From: Planctomycetota bacterium
Lineage (GTDB): Bacteria > Planctomycetota > MHYJ01 > JACPRB01
Assembly (NCBI GenBank): GCA_035574235.1
Contig: DATLZA010000019.1
Coordinates: forward strand, 1-49,172
Reading direction: 5' to 3'
DNA: 49,172 nucleotides
The notes beneath the pieces are model-generated. The model was given only the letters and a program-made list of their open reading frames with translations. It was not told the origin of the DNA and searched no databases. Both the position numbers and the translations under genes were made by a program. Positions 8,167 to 17,490 of the stretch are shown one piece after another (positions within the stretch are counted from its first letter, which is position 1; the number at the start of each line of letters is the position of its first letter).

Positions 8167-9218
8167 GAGACCTTCCATTCCGCCAGGGCCGCCACCAGCC
8201 GGTCCGTATGCTCCGGCCGGCCTACGGTCACCCGCAGATGATTCTCCAGTCCCTTGAAGTCGCCCATGTCGCGCGTGACGATCCCCCGCGCCCGCAGGAA
8301 CGCGCGGGCGGAGGCCGAGGGGGTCCCGAGATCCACGATCATGAAGTTCGCGTCCGTGGGCTCCGGGCGGAATCCCAGATCCCGCAGCCGTTCGGCCAGG
8401 CGCACGCGCTCCCGGCGCACCGTTTCCACGGTCTCCCTCATGAAGCTCTTGTCGGCCAGAGCCTCCAGCGCGATCGCCTCGCTCAGCGCCGAAAGCGTCA
8501 GCGGGGTCTTGGCGCAGTAGAGTTTCTCCATGAGCCGGCGGTTCGCCAGCCCGTAGCCCACGCGAAGCGCCGCCAGCCCGTGGCTCTTCGAAAACGTGCG
8601 GGACACCACGACGTTCTCGAACTCCCGCACCCGACGGGCGAAGTCCTGCCCGCAGAAGTCCGCGTACGCCTCGTCCAGAAGAACGATCCCCGGGGACCCC
8701 TCGATCAACCGCTCCAGGTCGTCGGCCGGCACGGCGTTCCCGGTCGGGTTGTTCGGCGAGGCCACGAAGACGATTTTCGCGCGGACCTGAAGCAGGGCGT
8801 CCACGTCGAGCGTCCAGCCGGGCCGCCGGAGAGGAACCTCGACCACCCGCGCCAGGTGGAGCTTCCCGAAGAACGAATACATCACGAAGCTCGGCGACGC
8901 GCACGCCACGACGTCCCCCGGGTTGACGAACGTCTTGCACAGGACGTCCAGGACCTCGTCCGACCCGTCCCCCACGAGAACCTCGTCGGGCGACAGGCCG
9001 TGCTCGCGCGCCAGAGCCGCCCGAAGCTCGTCCGAGAGGCACGTCGGATACTGGTTGAAGTCGATCGTCGCCGCCCGGCGCACGCCGCGGTCGATCGCGG
9101 GGTTGCGCCCGATCAGGTTCGTATTGGCGTCCAGGCGCAATACCCCCGGCTCGGGCCCCGGGTACGTCGGCGGCTGGGTCCCCGCCACGGACCGGCGCAG
9201 GAGGTGCTCAAGGTCCAA
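8154..9218 (-). CDS. hisC: Histidinol-phosphate aminotransferase
   Basis: A 354-aa fold-type I PLP enzyme, the transaminase preceding histidinol phosphate. Key motifs are the substrate-recognition NQYP (55-58), SPNNPTG (154-160), the PLP-interacting DEAYADF (182-188), the Schiff-base lysine K211 in SRTFSKSHGLAALRVGY, and an Arg-rich C-terminal segment binding the carboxylate (LRVTVGRPEHTD). Length is normal. It overlaps hisD upstream by 11 bases and hisH downstream. Confidence 0.95.
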   Translation of the reverse strand: MDLEHLLRRSVAGTQPPTYPGPEPGVLRLDANTNLIGRNPAIDRGVRRAATIDFNQYPTCLSDELRAALAREHGLSPDEVLVGDGSDEVLDVLCKTFVNPGDVVACASPSFVMYSFFGKLHLARVVEVPLRRPGWTLDVDALLQVRAKIVFVASPNNPTGNAVPADDLERLIEGSPGIVLLDEAYADFCGQDFARRVREFENVVVSRTFSKSHGLAALRVGYGLANRRLMEKLYCAKTPLTLSALSEAIALEALADKSFMRETVETVRRERVRLAERLRDLGFRPEPTDANFMIVDLGTPSASARAFLRARGIVTRDMGDFKGLENHLRVTVGRPEHTDRLVAALAEWKVSCSR

Positions 9219-10485
9219 GGCGCACCTCGATGGACCGGAGATGGGCCGTCAGGCCCTCGACCCGCGCCAGGGTCGTCGCCGTCGGGGCCACCTGTTCGAG
9301 GCCCTCGCGCGAGAGCATCTGGTACGAGATCGTCTTGAGGAAGCTGTTGGCGCTCAGGCCCCCGCGGCGGCAGGCTTCGCCGTACGTGGGGAGGATCGCG
9401 TTCGGACCCACTCCGTAGTCTCCGACCGCCACGGGGGAGTACTCGCCCAGAAAGACCGATCCCGCGCTGCGGATGCGCTTGAGGGCCTCGACCGGCCGGC
9501 GCGTGGAGATCGTCAGGTGCTCCGCCCCGAACGCGTTGGCGAAGGCCACCGCCTCGTCGAACGACGCGGCCACCAGAAGCGCTCCCTGGGACGTCATCGC
9601 CCGGCGGATGATCTCGGCGCGTTCCAGGACGCGGACCTGCTCCTCAAGCTCCCGCGCCACGGCCTCGGCCTGCTCGCGGGACGTCGTCACGAGCACGCAG
9701 CAGGCGTCCGGGGAGTGCTCCGCCTGACCCGCCAGTTCCGCCGCGATGAAGCGCGGCGACGTCGTTCCGTCGGAGAGAACCAGAAGCTCCGTCGGTCCCG
9801 CCAGGAAATCGATGGCCGTCTCCTCCTGGACGAGCTTCTTGGCGGCGGTGACGTAGGCGTTCCCGGGGCCCGCCAGGACTTCGCAGCGCGGCACCGTTTC
9901 CGTCCCGTACGCCATCGCGAAGATCGCCTGGGCGCCGCCGACCTTGAAAACGCGGGAGACGCCCGAGACGCGCGCCGCAAACAGGACCGCGTCCGGCAGG
10001 GTTCCCTCGCGCGTGGGCGGGGTGGAGAGCACGATCTCGCGGACGCCCGCGACCTGCGCCGGCGCGGCGGCCATGACGACGCTCGAGGGGTAGACCGCCA
10101 GCCCGCCCGGCACGTACAGCCCCGCGCGCTCGAAGGGAACCACGAGCTTGCCGAGCAGGACGCCCTTGAGGGGCTGGAACTCGAACGGCCGGGCCAGGTC
10201 CTGCTTGTGATAGCGCACGACGCTGTCGTACATCGACCGGACGGCGGCCTGGACGTTCTGCGGCAGCGCCCGCTCCGCGCGGGCCCATTCGTCGGGTCCC
10301 ACTTCGAGCCGCTCGAGATCGGGACCGTCGAACTTCCGCGTCAGCGCCCGGAGCGCCGCGTCCCCCTCCCGGCGGACCCGTTCGCGGATGGCCTCGACGC
10401 TTTCCCGGACGGCGCCTTCGATCGCGCCGCGGCGGGAGAGATACCGCCGGCGGATCTCCGGCGTCAGGGGAGAAACGGGAATCAC
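9208..10485 (-). CDS. hisD: Histidinol dehydrogenase
   Basis: A 425-aa zinc-dependent NAD enzyme oxidising histidinol to histidine in two steps, here second in the operon. Diagnostic segments are GLYVPGGLAVYPSSVVM, VGGAQAIFAMAYGT, AGPGNAYVTAAKKLV, DFLAGPTELLV, ELAGQAEHSPDA with zinc ligands Q and H, FGAEHLTI with the catalytic Glu-His pair, and the C-terminal GPNAILPTYGEAR-like region. Length and motif order are normal. It overlaps the hisG stop by four bases. Confidence 0.97.
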   Translation of the reverse strand: MIPVSPLTPEIRRRYLSRRGAIEGAVRESVEAIRERVRREGDAALRALTRKFDGPDLERLEVGPDEWARAERALPQNVQAAVRSMYDSVVRYHKQDLARPFEFQPLKGVLLGKLVVPFERAGLYVPGGLAVYPSSVVMAAAPAQVAGVREIVLSTPPTREGTLPDAVLFAARVSGVSRVFKVGGAQAIFAMAYGTETVPRCEVLAGPGNAYVTAAKKLVQEETAIDFLAGPTELLVLSDGTTSPRFIAAELAGQAEHSPDACCVLVTTSREQAEAVARELEEQVRVLERAEIIRRAMTSQGALLVAASFDEAVAFANAFGAEHLTISTRRPVEALKRIRSAGSVFLGEYSPVAVGDYGVGPNAILPTYGEACRRGGLSANSFLKTISYQMLSREGLEQVAPTATTLARVEGLTAHLRSIEVRLGP

Positions 10486-11342
10486 GGCACCATCCTCTCG
10501 ATGGGGAGGACGAGGATCCCGCTGGCCCCGGCCTTCTTCAGGCGCGGAACGAGGGAGGTGATCGCGTCCTCGTCCACCACCGCGTGGACCGCCACGGTCG
10601 AGCGGTCGGCGGTGTCGAGCACGGTGGGCGCCTTAAGGCCCGGGATGAGGCGCACGACCTCCTCGAGCCGCGCGCGCTCGACGTTGGCCATGAGGTAACG
10701 TTTCCGGAGGGCGTTCTCCACGCTGTCGAAGGCGTGCGCCAGGTCCTCCGCCTCCTGGCGGACGGTACCCTGGACGGAAGGACCGGCGATGAAGACCGCC
10801 CACGACTCCAGGATCACGTCCAGAAGCTTCAGGTGATTCTGTTTGAGGGTGGAGCCCGTCTGGGTGAGGTCCGTGATGAGATCGGCCACGCCGATCGAGG
10901 GCGCGATTTCCGTGGCCCCCGAGACGGGGACGATCGCCACCGTCTTGCGGAGCCGTTCGAAGTAGCGCCGCGTGAGGTTCGGAAACGCCGTCGCGACCCG
11001 CGCCCCCGGCGGAATCGCCTCCACGGACGAGAGGGCCGACGTATCGGGCGCGGCGACGACGAGCCGGCAATTCCCGTACTTGAGGTCGAGGAGCCGTTCC
11101 ACGCGACAGCCCGTTTCCTCCACGAGATCGAGCCCCGTGATTCCCACATCCGCGGCGCCCACTTCGACGAACTCCGGGATATCCTGGGCGCGCGCGAAGA
11201 GGACCTGGTAGCGGCCGCCGTTGACGGTGGCGATGAGGGTGCGGTCCGCCTGTCGGGGGACCCGCAGCCCCACGGCCCGGAGAAGCTCGATGGTCTCCTC
11301 CATGAGGCGGCCCTTGTTCGGGACGGCGATTTTCAGCGGCAT
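10482..11342 (-). CDS. hisG: ATP phosphoribosyltransferase, long form
   Basis: A 286-aa HisG, the committed and feedback-inhibited first step. It begins IAVPNKGRLMEETIELL and contains the PRPP-binding segment VADLITDLTQTGSTLKQNHL. The length and a separate C-terminal alpha/beta domain (about 210-286, TVLDTADRSTVAVHAVVDED) mark the long form, which carries its own ACT-like regulatory domain and needs no HisZ. It heads the operon. An AGGAA 10 nt before the ATG can serve as ribosome-binding site. About 75-95 nt of leader precede it; no histidine-rich leader peptide is visible. Confidence 0.96.
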   Translation of the reverse strand: MPLKIAVPNKGRLMEETIELLRAVGLRVPRQADRTLIATVNGGRYQVLFARAQDIPEFVEVGAADVGITGLDLVEETGCRVERLLDLKYGNCRLVVAAPDTSALSSVEAIPPGARVATAFPNLTRRYFERLRKTVAIVPVSGATEIAPSIGVADLITDLTQTGSTLKQNHLKLLDVILESWAVFIAGPSVQGTVRQEAEDLAHAFDSVENALRKRYLMANVERARLEEVVRLIPGLKAPTVLDTADRSTVAVHAVVDEDAITSLVPRLKKAGASGILVLPIERMVP

Positions 11343-11420
11343 GGGTGTCGTTCCTGCCCCCGCGGCCCGGAGGACGGGGAAGGCCTCGTCGTCCGTTTCT
11401 TCCCCGTGCGAGGCGCGGAA

Positions 11421-11426
11421 AATATA
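11421..11426 (-). promoter_or_regulatory. Possible -10 box of the his operon
   Basis: TATATT on the minus strand lies in the only upstream gap of hisG and back-to-back with the 5S promoter. The -35 17 nt upstream is poor (TTCCTC). The leader would contain a GGGGAAG/CTTCCCC inverted repeat (about 11377-11406) without a U-tract. Weak call. Confidence 0.3.
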
Positions 11427-11435
11427 TCAAAGCGC

Positions 11436-11464
11436 TTGACAGGGAGGAAGGGAAAACCTATATA
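11436..11464 (+). promoter_or_regulatory. Promoter of the 5S rRNA gene
   Basis: A perfect TTGACA (11436-11441), 17-nt spacer and TATATA (11459-11464). The predicted start, 7 nt on, is 11471, exactly where the 5S sequence begins. Confidence 0.85.
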
Positions 11465-11471
11465 TACTCCC

Positions 11472-11606
<135 letters not shown>

Positions 11607-11612
11607 ATCCGC

Positions 11613-13235
11613 CTATGGCCGCGCGAGGGGAGCTTCGTCCCGGTCGTCCGAGATTTCGGGAGGACCGGGACGCGTGGCCTCCGTGGGGGCCGGACGCGTC
11701 TCCGCGGGCTGAGTCGCTTCCGGCGGCGCCGGCGTAAGACCGGGAGCGGCCTGGATGGCCACGCCGCTCGTTTCGTCGAAGGCCGAGGGCCCCAGCGGCG
11801 CCGACGCCGGATGGCGCAGCGAAAGATACGAGAGCGTTCCGAGGGTGGCGAAAAGCGACAGAGGGAGCGTCAAGCCGAATCCGAACGTCACGCCCCGATA
11901 GAGCGCGAAGAGAACTCCGAATCCCGCCCACGCCTCCGCGACGGCGGCGCCGCCCTCCTGATCGGGGTCTCCGAACACGATTTCCGGAAGCTCCAGGGCC
12001 AGACGCGCCAGACCGAGGCAGACCGTCGCGATCACCCCGAAGGCGACCGTGACGATCAGCCAGTGCAGAACCACGCGGCCCCACTGGCGGCGCATATGAG
12101 TCCAGGCCGCCTGGACCGACCCCGCCAGTCCCCTTCCCTCCACGGCCGCCGCCGCGGGCACGTACATGGAGGCGATCTGGTACACGAACGCCCCGAGCAC
12201 GGCGACGAAGGCGAAAAACATGGGGACCAGGTAGACCGCCTTGAGCACCGCCGCGGCGGCGCCCGACGAATTCCTCACGAAGCGAAGAAGCCAGAGGACG
12301 CCCAGCGCCAGGCCCGAAGGCAGGAGAACCAGGACCGGATACAGGAACGCCGTCCGGAGCTGGCCCCGGGTGTATCCGAAGACCTCGCCGGCGGCGTATT
12401 CCCTTCCCTCGATCTGCCGCCGCGTGACGTAGGCCAGCGCGGTCAGCGCGAGCGCCACGCCGAAGATCACCACCCCCGCCGCCCCGACCGCCAGGGCCTG
12501 GGCGGCGCCCGGACGCGCGTCCCGGCCGAAGAAGAGAACGCCGCTCAACGCGGTCGCCACGGGCACCGCGAAAGCCGCCGAAAGCGCGAGCTTCCGCGGC
12601 TCGAAGGCGAACGATGCCGAGCGCAGAAGGTCCACGGGGGAGAAATATTTCCCCACCATGGGCTCCAGAACGGGCCGCGGGCGCGCCGGAGCTTTGGGCA
12701 CGGGCCGCGAGGGCTCGCGGGCCGGCGCGGGCTTTTCCGCGACCGGAAGGTCCGTGCTTTCGGGACCGGGGACCGGCGGAGGCGGCGGCTTGCTTCCCGC
12801 GGGCTCGGACGCGCGCGCCGGCGCTTCAGGGGGCTTCGGCACCGCCGTCGTGGAGGCCTTGCGTTCCGCCCGAACCGTCGCGCGGGCGGTGGTGGGCCGC
12901 GCCGCCTTGGCGGGCGCAGGGGCCGCGGCGTTTGCGGACGTCCGCGACGCCGGATGCGGGCGATCCGCCTTCGGAACGCTTCCCGTGGTGGAGCGCGCGG
13001 GATCCCCGCGGCCGGCCGCCGGGGCCGCCGTTTCCGAAGGCCGCCGCGCCGGCTCGTCCCGGAAGTACGGCATCAGCTCCGGAATCTCGTTGGCCGCCCT
13101 CCAGGGCTGCCCGAGCTTCTTGACGAGGTCCGTGGGACGGAGCTGGCCGCCCCGCACGAGGAGAAGCACGTCTTCGAGGCGGAGCACCTCGTTGTGTCCG
13201 GGCAGCCCCAGCATCCACTCCTTCTTGTCGGACAT
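11613..13235 (-). CDS. GYF-like domain plus proline-rich linker plus six-helix membrane protein
   Basis: A 540-aa protein. Residues 5-55 (WMLGLPGHNEVLRLEDVLLL, GGQLRPTDLV, W-RAANEIPEL) resemble the GYF_2 domain that often precedes membrane domains in bacteria. Residues 60-190 are a low-complexity Pro/Ala/Arg linker (PPPPPVPGP). After that come about six hydrophobic helices (for example LALSAAFAVPVATALSGVLF, LAVGAAGVVIFGVALALTAL, LYPVLVLLPSGLALGVLWLL) in a layout resembling DUF4013-type proteins, and a Pro/Thr/Glu-rich tail. ATG 13235 lies 5 bp after the kinase gene. No enzymatic motif is seen. The last gene of the gltX unit, it converges on the 5S gene. Confidence 0.85.
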   Translation of the reverse strand: MSDKKEWMLGLPGHNEVLRLEDVLLLVRGGQLRPTDLVKKLGQPWRAANEIPELMPYFRDEPARRPSETAAPAAGRGDPARSTTGSVPKADRPHPASRTSANAAAPAPAKAARPTTARATVRAERKASTTAVPKPPEAPARASEPAGSKPPPPPVPGPESTDLPVAEKPAPAREPSRPVPKAPARPRPVLEPMVGKYFSPVDLLRSASFAFEPRKLALSAAFAVPVATALSGVLFFGRDARPGAAQALAVGAAGVVIFGVALALTALAYVTRRQIEGREYAAGEVFGYTRGQLRTAFLYPVLVLLPSGLALGVLWLLRFVRNSSGAAAAVLKAVYLVPMFFAFVAVLGAFVYQIASMYVPAAAAVEGRGLAGSVQAAWTHMRRQWGRVVLHWLIVTVAFGVIATVCLGLARLALELPEIVFGDPDQEGGAAVAEAWAGFGVLFALYRGVTFGFGLTLPLSLFATLGTLSYLSLRHPASAPLGPSAFDETSGVAIQAAPGLTPAPPEATQPAETRPAPTEATRPGPPEISDDRDEAPLARP

Positions 13236-13240
13236 GGGCG

Positions 13241-14140
13241 TCAGACCGCGATCATTTCCAGAAGCGCGCGGGCCCGGGACTCGATCTCCTCCCGCGTCAC
13301 GCGCTGGATTCGCAGCGTCCCGAATTCCTCGACGGCGAACGAGCCCATGACCGAAGCATACACGAGCGCCCGCCGGAGCGACCGGGCTTCGTCGCCGGCC
13401 GCCGCCAGGTACCCGAGGAGCCCCCCGGCGAAGGAGTCCCCCGCCCCCGTCGGATCCACGACGCGCTTCGTGGGGTACGCGGGGATCGTAAAGTGGAAAT
13501 CGCGCGTTGCCAGCGTCGCTCCGTGTTCGCCGCGCTTGAGGATCACGGCGCGCACCCCGAGGTCCAGGAGGCGGGCCACCGCGGAGGCCCCGTTGTGCGC
13601 CTCGGCGAGCTGCTTGGCTTCGTCGAAGTTCACGCAGATCGCGCTCACCCGCGGCAGGAGATCCAGAAGCGCGCGGCGTTCCGAGGCGATATAGAAGTCC
13701 ATCGTGTCGAGCAGCACGAACCGCGGGGAGCGCAGCTGGTCGAGGACCGCGGCCTGCGTCCTCGGGCTGGAATTCCCGAGAAGGACGTAGGGCGTATCCG
13801 CGAAGGCGGCGGGGATACGGGGGCGGAAGGACTCGAAGACGTTGAGCTGAACGGAGAGCGTCTGCGCGCGGCTCATGTCCCCTTCGAAGCGGCCGTGCCA
13901 GCGGAACGTGCGCCCTTCGGCGATCTCGAGGCCGGCCAGGTCGATCTTCCGGACCTGAAGGGTTTCCAGATGCTCCCGCGGAAAATCCCGGCCCACGATG
14001 CCCACCAGACGCACCGGCGCGAAGCACGAGGCCGAAAGCGCGAAATGCGTGGCCGATCCGCCCAGCACCTCGGCGGCCCGGCCGTGCGGCGTCTCGATGG
14101 TGTCGAGCGCCACGCTCCCCACGACGAGAACGCTCGTCAT
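13241..14140 (-). CDS. PfkB-family sugar/nucleoside kinase
   Basis: A 299-aa ribokinase-fold enzyme. The N-terminal GSVALDTIETPHG and the C-terminal PfkB signature DPTGAGDSFAGG (229-240), with D235 as catalytic base, are clear, plus NFDEAKQLAE (171-180), a motif seen in PfkB kinases. The substrate cannot be read from sequence; ribokinase, adenosine kinase and ADP-heptose-type kinases share these motifs. ATG 14140 overlaps the gltX stop by four bases. Confidence 0.9.
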   Translation of the reverse strand: MTSVLVVGSVALDTIETPHGRAAEVLGGSATHFALSASCFAPVRLVGIVGRDFPREHLETLQVRKIDLAGLEIAEGRTFRWHGRFEGDMSRAQTLSVQLNVFESFRPRIPAAFADTPYVLLGNSSPRTQAAVLDQLRSPRFVLLDTMDFYIASERRALLDLLPRVSAICVNFDEAKQLAEAHNGASAVARLLDLGVRAVILKRGEHGATLATRDFHFTIPAYPTKRVVDPTGAGDSFAGGLLGYLAAAGDEARSLRRALVYASVMGSFAVEEFGTLRIQRVTREEIESRARALLEMIAV

Positions 14141-15462
14141 AGCATCCTGAGCGCCGCGTCGATCCGCTCCAGGACGCGCCGCCGTCCCAGGACGCTCAGG
14201 GTCTCGTGCATGGGCGGGCTCGCTTCGCCGCCGGTCAGGGCCACCCGCAGCGGCTGGGCCACCTGCCCCAGCTTGACCCCGCGCGCTTCCGCCATCGACC
14301 GGAGCAGTCCCTCGACGGCCTCCTTGCCGAACGCGTCCATCGCGGAAAGCCGGGCGCGCAGCTCCTCCAAAAGGGCCTTGGCGCCGTCGGTTCGAAGCCA
14401 TTTGCCGACGGCCTTGGGGTCGTAGTCGATCCGCTCACTGAAGACGAAGCGCGTGAGCGGCACGATCTCGTCCAGCCGCTTGAGGCGTTCCTGCTGCTGT
14501 CGGACCGCCTCGCGGAGCGTGTCCGCCGGAACGCCGGACAGATCGTACGCCGCCGCCAGGTACGGCCGGCACAGCTCCACCAGCCGGTCGAGCGGGGACT
14601 TCCGGATGTAGTGCCCGTTCATCCACTGGAGCTTGTCCACCAGAAAACGGGCCGGGGTCTTATTGACCCGGTCGAGGGTGAAAAGACGGATCATCTCGTC
14701 GAGCGTCATGAGCTCGAGGTCGTTCCCCGGCGACCAGCCGAGAAGCGCGAGGAAATTGAGGATCGCCTCGGGAAGATAGCCGAGCCGCCGGCATTCCTCC
14801 ACCGTGACGGGAAGCCCGATCGCGCGATATTTGTCGATCTCGCGCTTGGACAGTTTTCCGCCCTGCGGGTCCAGGATGAGCGGCATGTGCCCGAACTCGG
14901 GAGGCGTCCACCCGAAGGCCCGGTACAGGGAAATCTGCTTGGGCGTGTTCGGAACGTGCTCGTCTCCCCGGAGGACCCGGGTGATCTTCATGTCGTGGTC
15001 GTCCACCACGACCGCGAAGTTGTACGTGGGGAATCCGTTCGACCGGACGATCACGAGATCCGGATCCGCGGACGTGTCGAAGGCCAGCGTGCCGTGGATG
15101 AGATCGTTCCAGGCGATCCGCTCGCGGTCGATGCGGAAGTAGAGCGCCCGGCCCTTGTCGGGATCCTCCTTCCAGTACGCCCGGCCCGATTTCTCGAGCT
15201 GCGCCGCGCACTCCCGGTACCGGTCGAGACGCAGGCTCTGATAATACGGCCCTTCGTCCCACGCCAGGCCGCACCAGGAGAGCCCGTCGCGGATCGTCTG
15301 CAGCGACTCCTCCCGGTTGCGCTGCTGGTCGGTATCCTCGATCCGCAGAACGAAGACGCCCTTCTCGTGCCGGGCGTGGAGGAAGTTGTAGAGCGCCGTC
15401 CGGAGGCCTCCGATATGGAGGTCCCCCGTGGGACTCGGAGCGAAGCGGGTGCGCACGGTCAT
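14137..15462 (-). CDS. gltX: Glutamyl-tRNA synthetase
   Basis: A 441-aa class I aminoacyl-tRNA synthetase. RFAPSPTGDLHIGGLRTAL carries the HIGH-like motif at 16-19, RIEDTDQQRN follows, and KLSKR (203-207) is the KMSKS loop. It is shorter than the usual 470-490 aa because the zinc-binding SWIM-like cysteines after the active-site strand are missing (KSGRAYWKEDPDKGRALYFR). It charges tRNA-Glu, and perhaps tRNA-Gln if a transamidase is present. It has its own -10 just upstream and starts the gltX-kinase-GYF unit. Confidence 0.95.
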   Translation of the reverse strand: MTVRTRFAPSPTGDLHIGGLRTALYNFLHARHEKGVFVLRIEDTDQQRNREESLQTIRDGLSWCGLAWDEGPYYQSLRLDRYRECAAQLEKSGRAYWKEDPDKGRALYFRIDRERIAWNDLIHGTLAFDTSADPDLVIVRSNGFPTYNFAVVVDDHDMKITRVLRGDEHVPNTPKQISLYRAFGWTPPEFGHMPLILDPQGGKLSKREIDKYRAIGLPVTVEECRRLGYLPEAILNFLALLGWSPGNDLELMTLDEMIRLFTLDRVNKTPARFLVDKLQWMNGHYIRKSPLDRLVELCRPYLAAAYDLSGVPADTLREAVRQQQERLKRLDEIVPLTRFVFSERIDYDPKAVGKWLRTDGAKALLEELRARLSAMDAFGKEAVEGLLRSMAEARGVKLGQVAQPLRVALTGGEASPPMHETLSVLGRRRVLERIDAALRML

Positions 15463-15472
15463 AAGGCCTGGG

Positions 15473-15478
15473 ATTCTA
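15473..15478 (-). promoter_or_regulatory. -10 box of the gltX unit (leaderless)
   Basis: TAGAAT (5/6) ends 10 nt before the gltX ATG; the -35 (TTTCCC at 17 nt) is weak. The predicted start lies about 3-4 nt before the ATG and no Shine-Dalgarno sequence is present. Confidence 0.5.
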
Positions 15479-15519
15479 CTTCACCTTTGCGCGCCGGGAA
15501 AGGGTTTGCGGACTTCCCC

Positions 15520-17490
15520 CTACCGCGGCGATTTTAAGCCTCCCGGATCCACGCCCAGCGCCCGCAGGCGCTCCAGCAGCGGACGCGCCCGTTCGGGACG
15601 GCCCAGCGCCCGGTAGGCCAGCGCCAGCGGATGGAGGATCTCCGGAAGGTCGTGCGTCTCCGCGTCGAGCGCGAGAATCGATTCGTAGAGCTCCGCCGCG
15701 GGTCCATATTCCCCCCGGGAGAATTTCCAGTCCGCCAGCATCATCCGCGCCCGAAGCAGGAGAACGAAGAGACGGCGCTCGTACGGCTCCGGCTTCGTGC
15801 GGGGGCCCTCCGGGGTCTCGTGCACCTGCTGTCCCCGGGCGCGGCGATACCGGGCCCGAACCTCTTCCGGCGAGAGAGGAAACTCCCAGAGGCGGGGATC
15901 GATGTCCGCCTCCTCCCCCCGGACGAGCCGATAGAGAGGCCCGGCCGGAACCAGGCGCCAGCCGCTCTCGAGCATCTCGGCCGGCGGGGGAACTTCGAAA
16001 TAAATCGGCCGACCGGACTCCGCCTGCGCCCGGGCGAACGCCGCCGCCGCCACGAGGTTCCGCGGGGCCTTCGGAAACCGGCGTCGGAAACCCGCATAGT
16101 CCGGCTCCCGCAGCCGGCGATCCGAGGCGCGCAGCCGCGCATCGTACCAGCCGGGCCCGCTGCACGCGGCGTTTCCCAGATGGGCCATCCGGGCGAGCGT
16201 GACGTCCGGCCGCGCCCCCCGGACGACCTGAAGATAATGCGTGGTCGAGGAACTGTCATCGGATCCCAGGATAAGAATGGCCTCCGGAGCCAGGCGCTCG
16301 AGATGGATCCTTCCGAAAATCTCGGCCAGGTCGTACCCGCGCTGATTGACGTCCCGATAATTGGCCGCCAGGGACCAGGCCAGCCCGGCCACGGCGGCCG
16401 CGGCGACCGCCCCGCGGCCGAGGCGCGCGGCCGCCTCGCGCAGCCCCACGGCCACCGCCAGCCAGAGCGGCATCCAGGCCGCCACATACCAGAAATCCTG
16501 CTGCCCTTCCCGAACGAAAAGCGTCGTGACGATCACGAAGGGCACCGTCCAGAGGGCGATGCCCGCCAGAAAGCGCGGGCGGGTCCGCGCCAGCCACACC
16601 GCCCCGACGGTCAGGAGGACGAGCGAAACCCCCAGAAACTCTTCCCAAAAATACTGCGAAAGCGCCGCCCAGCGCGACGGGTCGTAGGACAGGAACTCGC
16701 TTTTTCCCGTGAAGCGCCTTGCGGTCAGGTATCCGAGGACCTCTGCGAGATTTCGAGGCTCTCCGAACATGAGGCGCGCCGGTCCCCGCGCGAGGACCGC
16801 AAGCAGAAGCGACGGACCCAAGGCCGTCCCCGCGGCCAATCCCACGCGGCCCAGAAAGCCTTTCCATCCCAGGGCGCGCGCATGCCGCGCCGCGAACGCC
16901 GCCAGCGCCGGACCGGCCAGCGTGATCGAAGGATGAGCCTGCCAGGCCAGGCCGATCGCGACGGCCGCCGCCGTGAGGTCCCGCGGCTTCCGCCGCGCCT
17001 CGGCGAGAACGATTCTCCAGAGGAGGAACGCCGTGGCGGCGAAGAGGAGCGCGTAGACCTTCGCGTAGACGCCGGAGAACCAGAACGTGAATCCGGCGGC
17101 CGCCAGCGTTCCGACCGCCGCGCCGATCGCATCGGCCGGGCCCGGGTCGCCCTCGCCCGCCGCCCCGAGGACGGTACTCCGCGACCGGAGCGCGTCCCGC
17201 GCGGCCAGCCCCAGGAAAGCCGCCGCGAGCGCGGCGCAGAACGAGGAGAACAGGTGAACGGCCAGCGTGAAGTCCAGGAAGAAGAAGAGCCACGCCCACG
17301 CGCGCGCCAGAATCACATAGAGCGCGAACCCCGGCGGGTAGAGGACGCCCAGCTCCCTGGCCGCGCACAGGAAGAAGCCCGAGTCCTGCCAGAACACATG
17401 CGTCCCGACCGTCGAAAGGGAAAGTCCGAGCGATACGAGAAAGGGAATCCCGGGGGCCGCGAGCGCCCGCAGGCGCGCGGCGCCCGTCAT
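15520..17490 (-). CDS. DUF2723-family multi-pass membrane protein with C-terminal helical repeats
   Basis: A 656-aa protein. The N-terminus has the DUF2723 signature: the first helix then FWQDSGFFLCAARELGVLYPPGFALYVILA, followed by about ten hydrophobic segments. The family resembles protein O-mannosyltransferase-like glycosyltransferases (TMEM260), and the acidic WQDSG after TM1 occupies the position of the catalytic aspartate there. After residue 390 the protein is soluble, with a tail of TPR-like helices (ARMMLADWKFSRGEYGPAAELYESILAL, LALAYRALGRPERARPLLERLRAL). ATG 17490 overlaps the deaminase stop by four bases. A glycosyl transfer role is inferred from the family only. Confidence 0.85.
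   Translation of the reverse strand: MTGAARLRALAAPGIPFLVSLGLSLSTVGTHVFWQDSGFFLCAARELGVLYPPGFALYVILARAWAWLFFFLDFTLAVHLFSSFCAALAAAFLGLAARDALRSRSTVLGAAGEGDPGPADAIGAAVGTLAAAGFTFWFSGVYAKVYALLFAATAFLLWRIVLAEARRKPRDLTAAAVAIGLAWQAHPSITLAGPALAAFAARHARALGWKGFLGRVGLAAGTALGPSLLLAVLARGPARLMFGEPRNLAEVLGYLTARRFTGKSEFLSYDPSRWAALSQYFWEEFLGVSLVLLTVGAVWLARTRPRFLAGIALWTVPFVIVTTLFVREGQQDFWYVAAWMPLWLAVAVGLREAAARLGRGAVAAAAVAGLAWSLAANYRDVNQRGYDLAEIFGRIHLERLAPEAILILGSDDSSSTTHYLQVVRGARPDVTLARMAHLGNAACSGPGWYDARLRASDRRLREPDYAGFRRRFPKAPRNLVAAAAFARAQAESGRPIYFEVPPPAEMLESGWRLVPAGPLYRLVRGEEADIDPRLWEFPLSPEEVRARYRRARGQQVHETPEGPRTKPEPYERRLFVLLLRARMMLADWKFSRGEYGPAAELYESILALDAETHDLPEILHPLALAYRALGRPERARPLLERLRALGVDPGGLKSPR

Noticed and set aside
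11343-11435. Histidine attenuator leader before hisG
   Set aside because: No short ORF with a run of His codons is present; the one inverted repeat lacks a U-tract.
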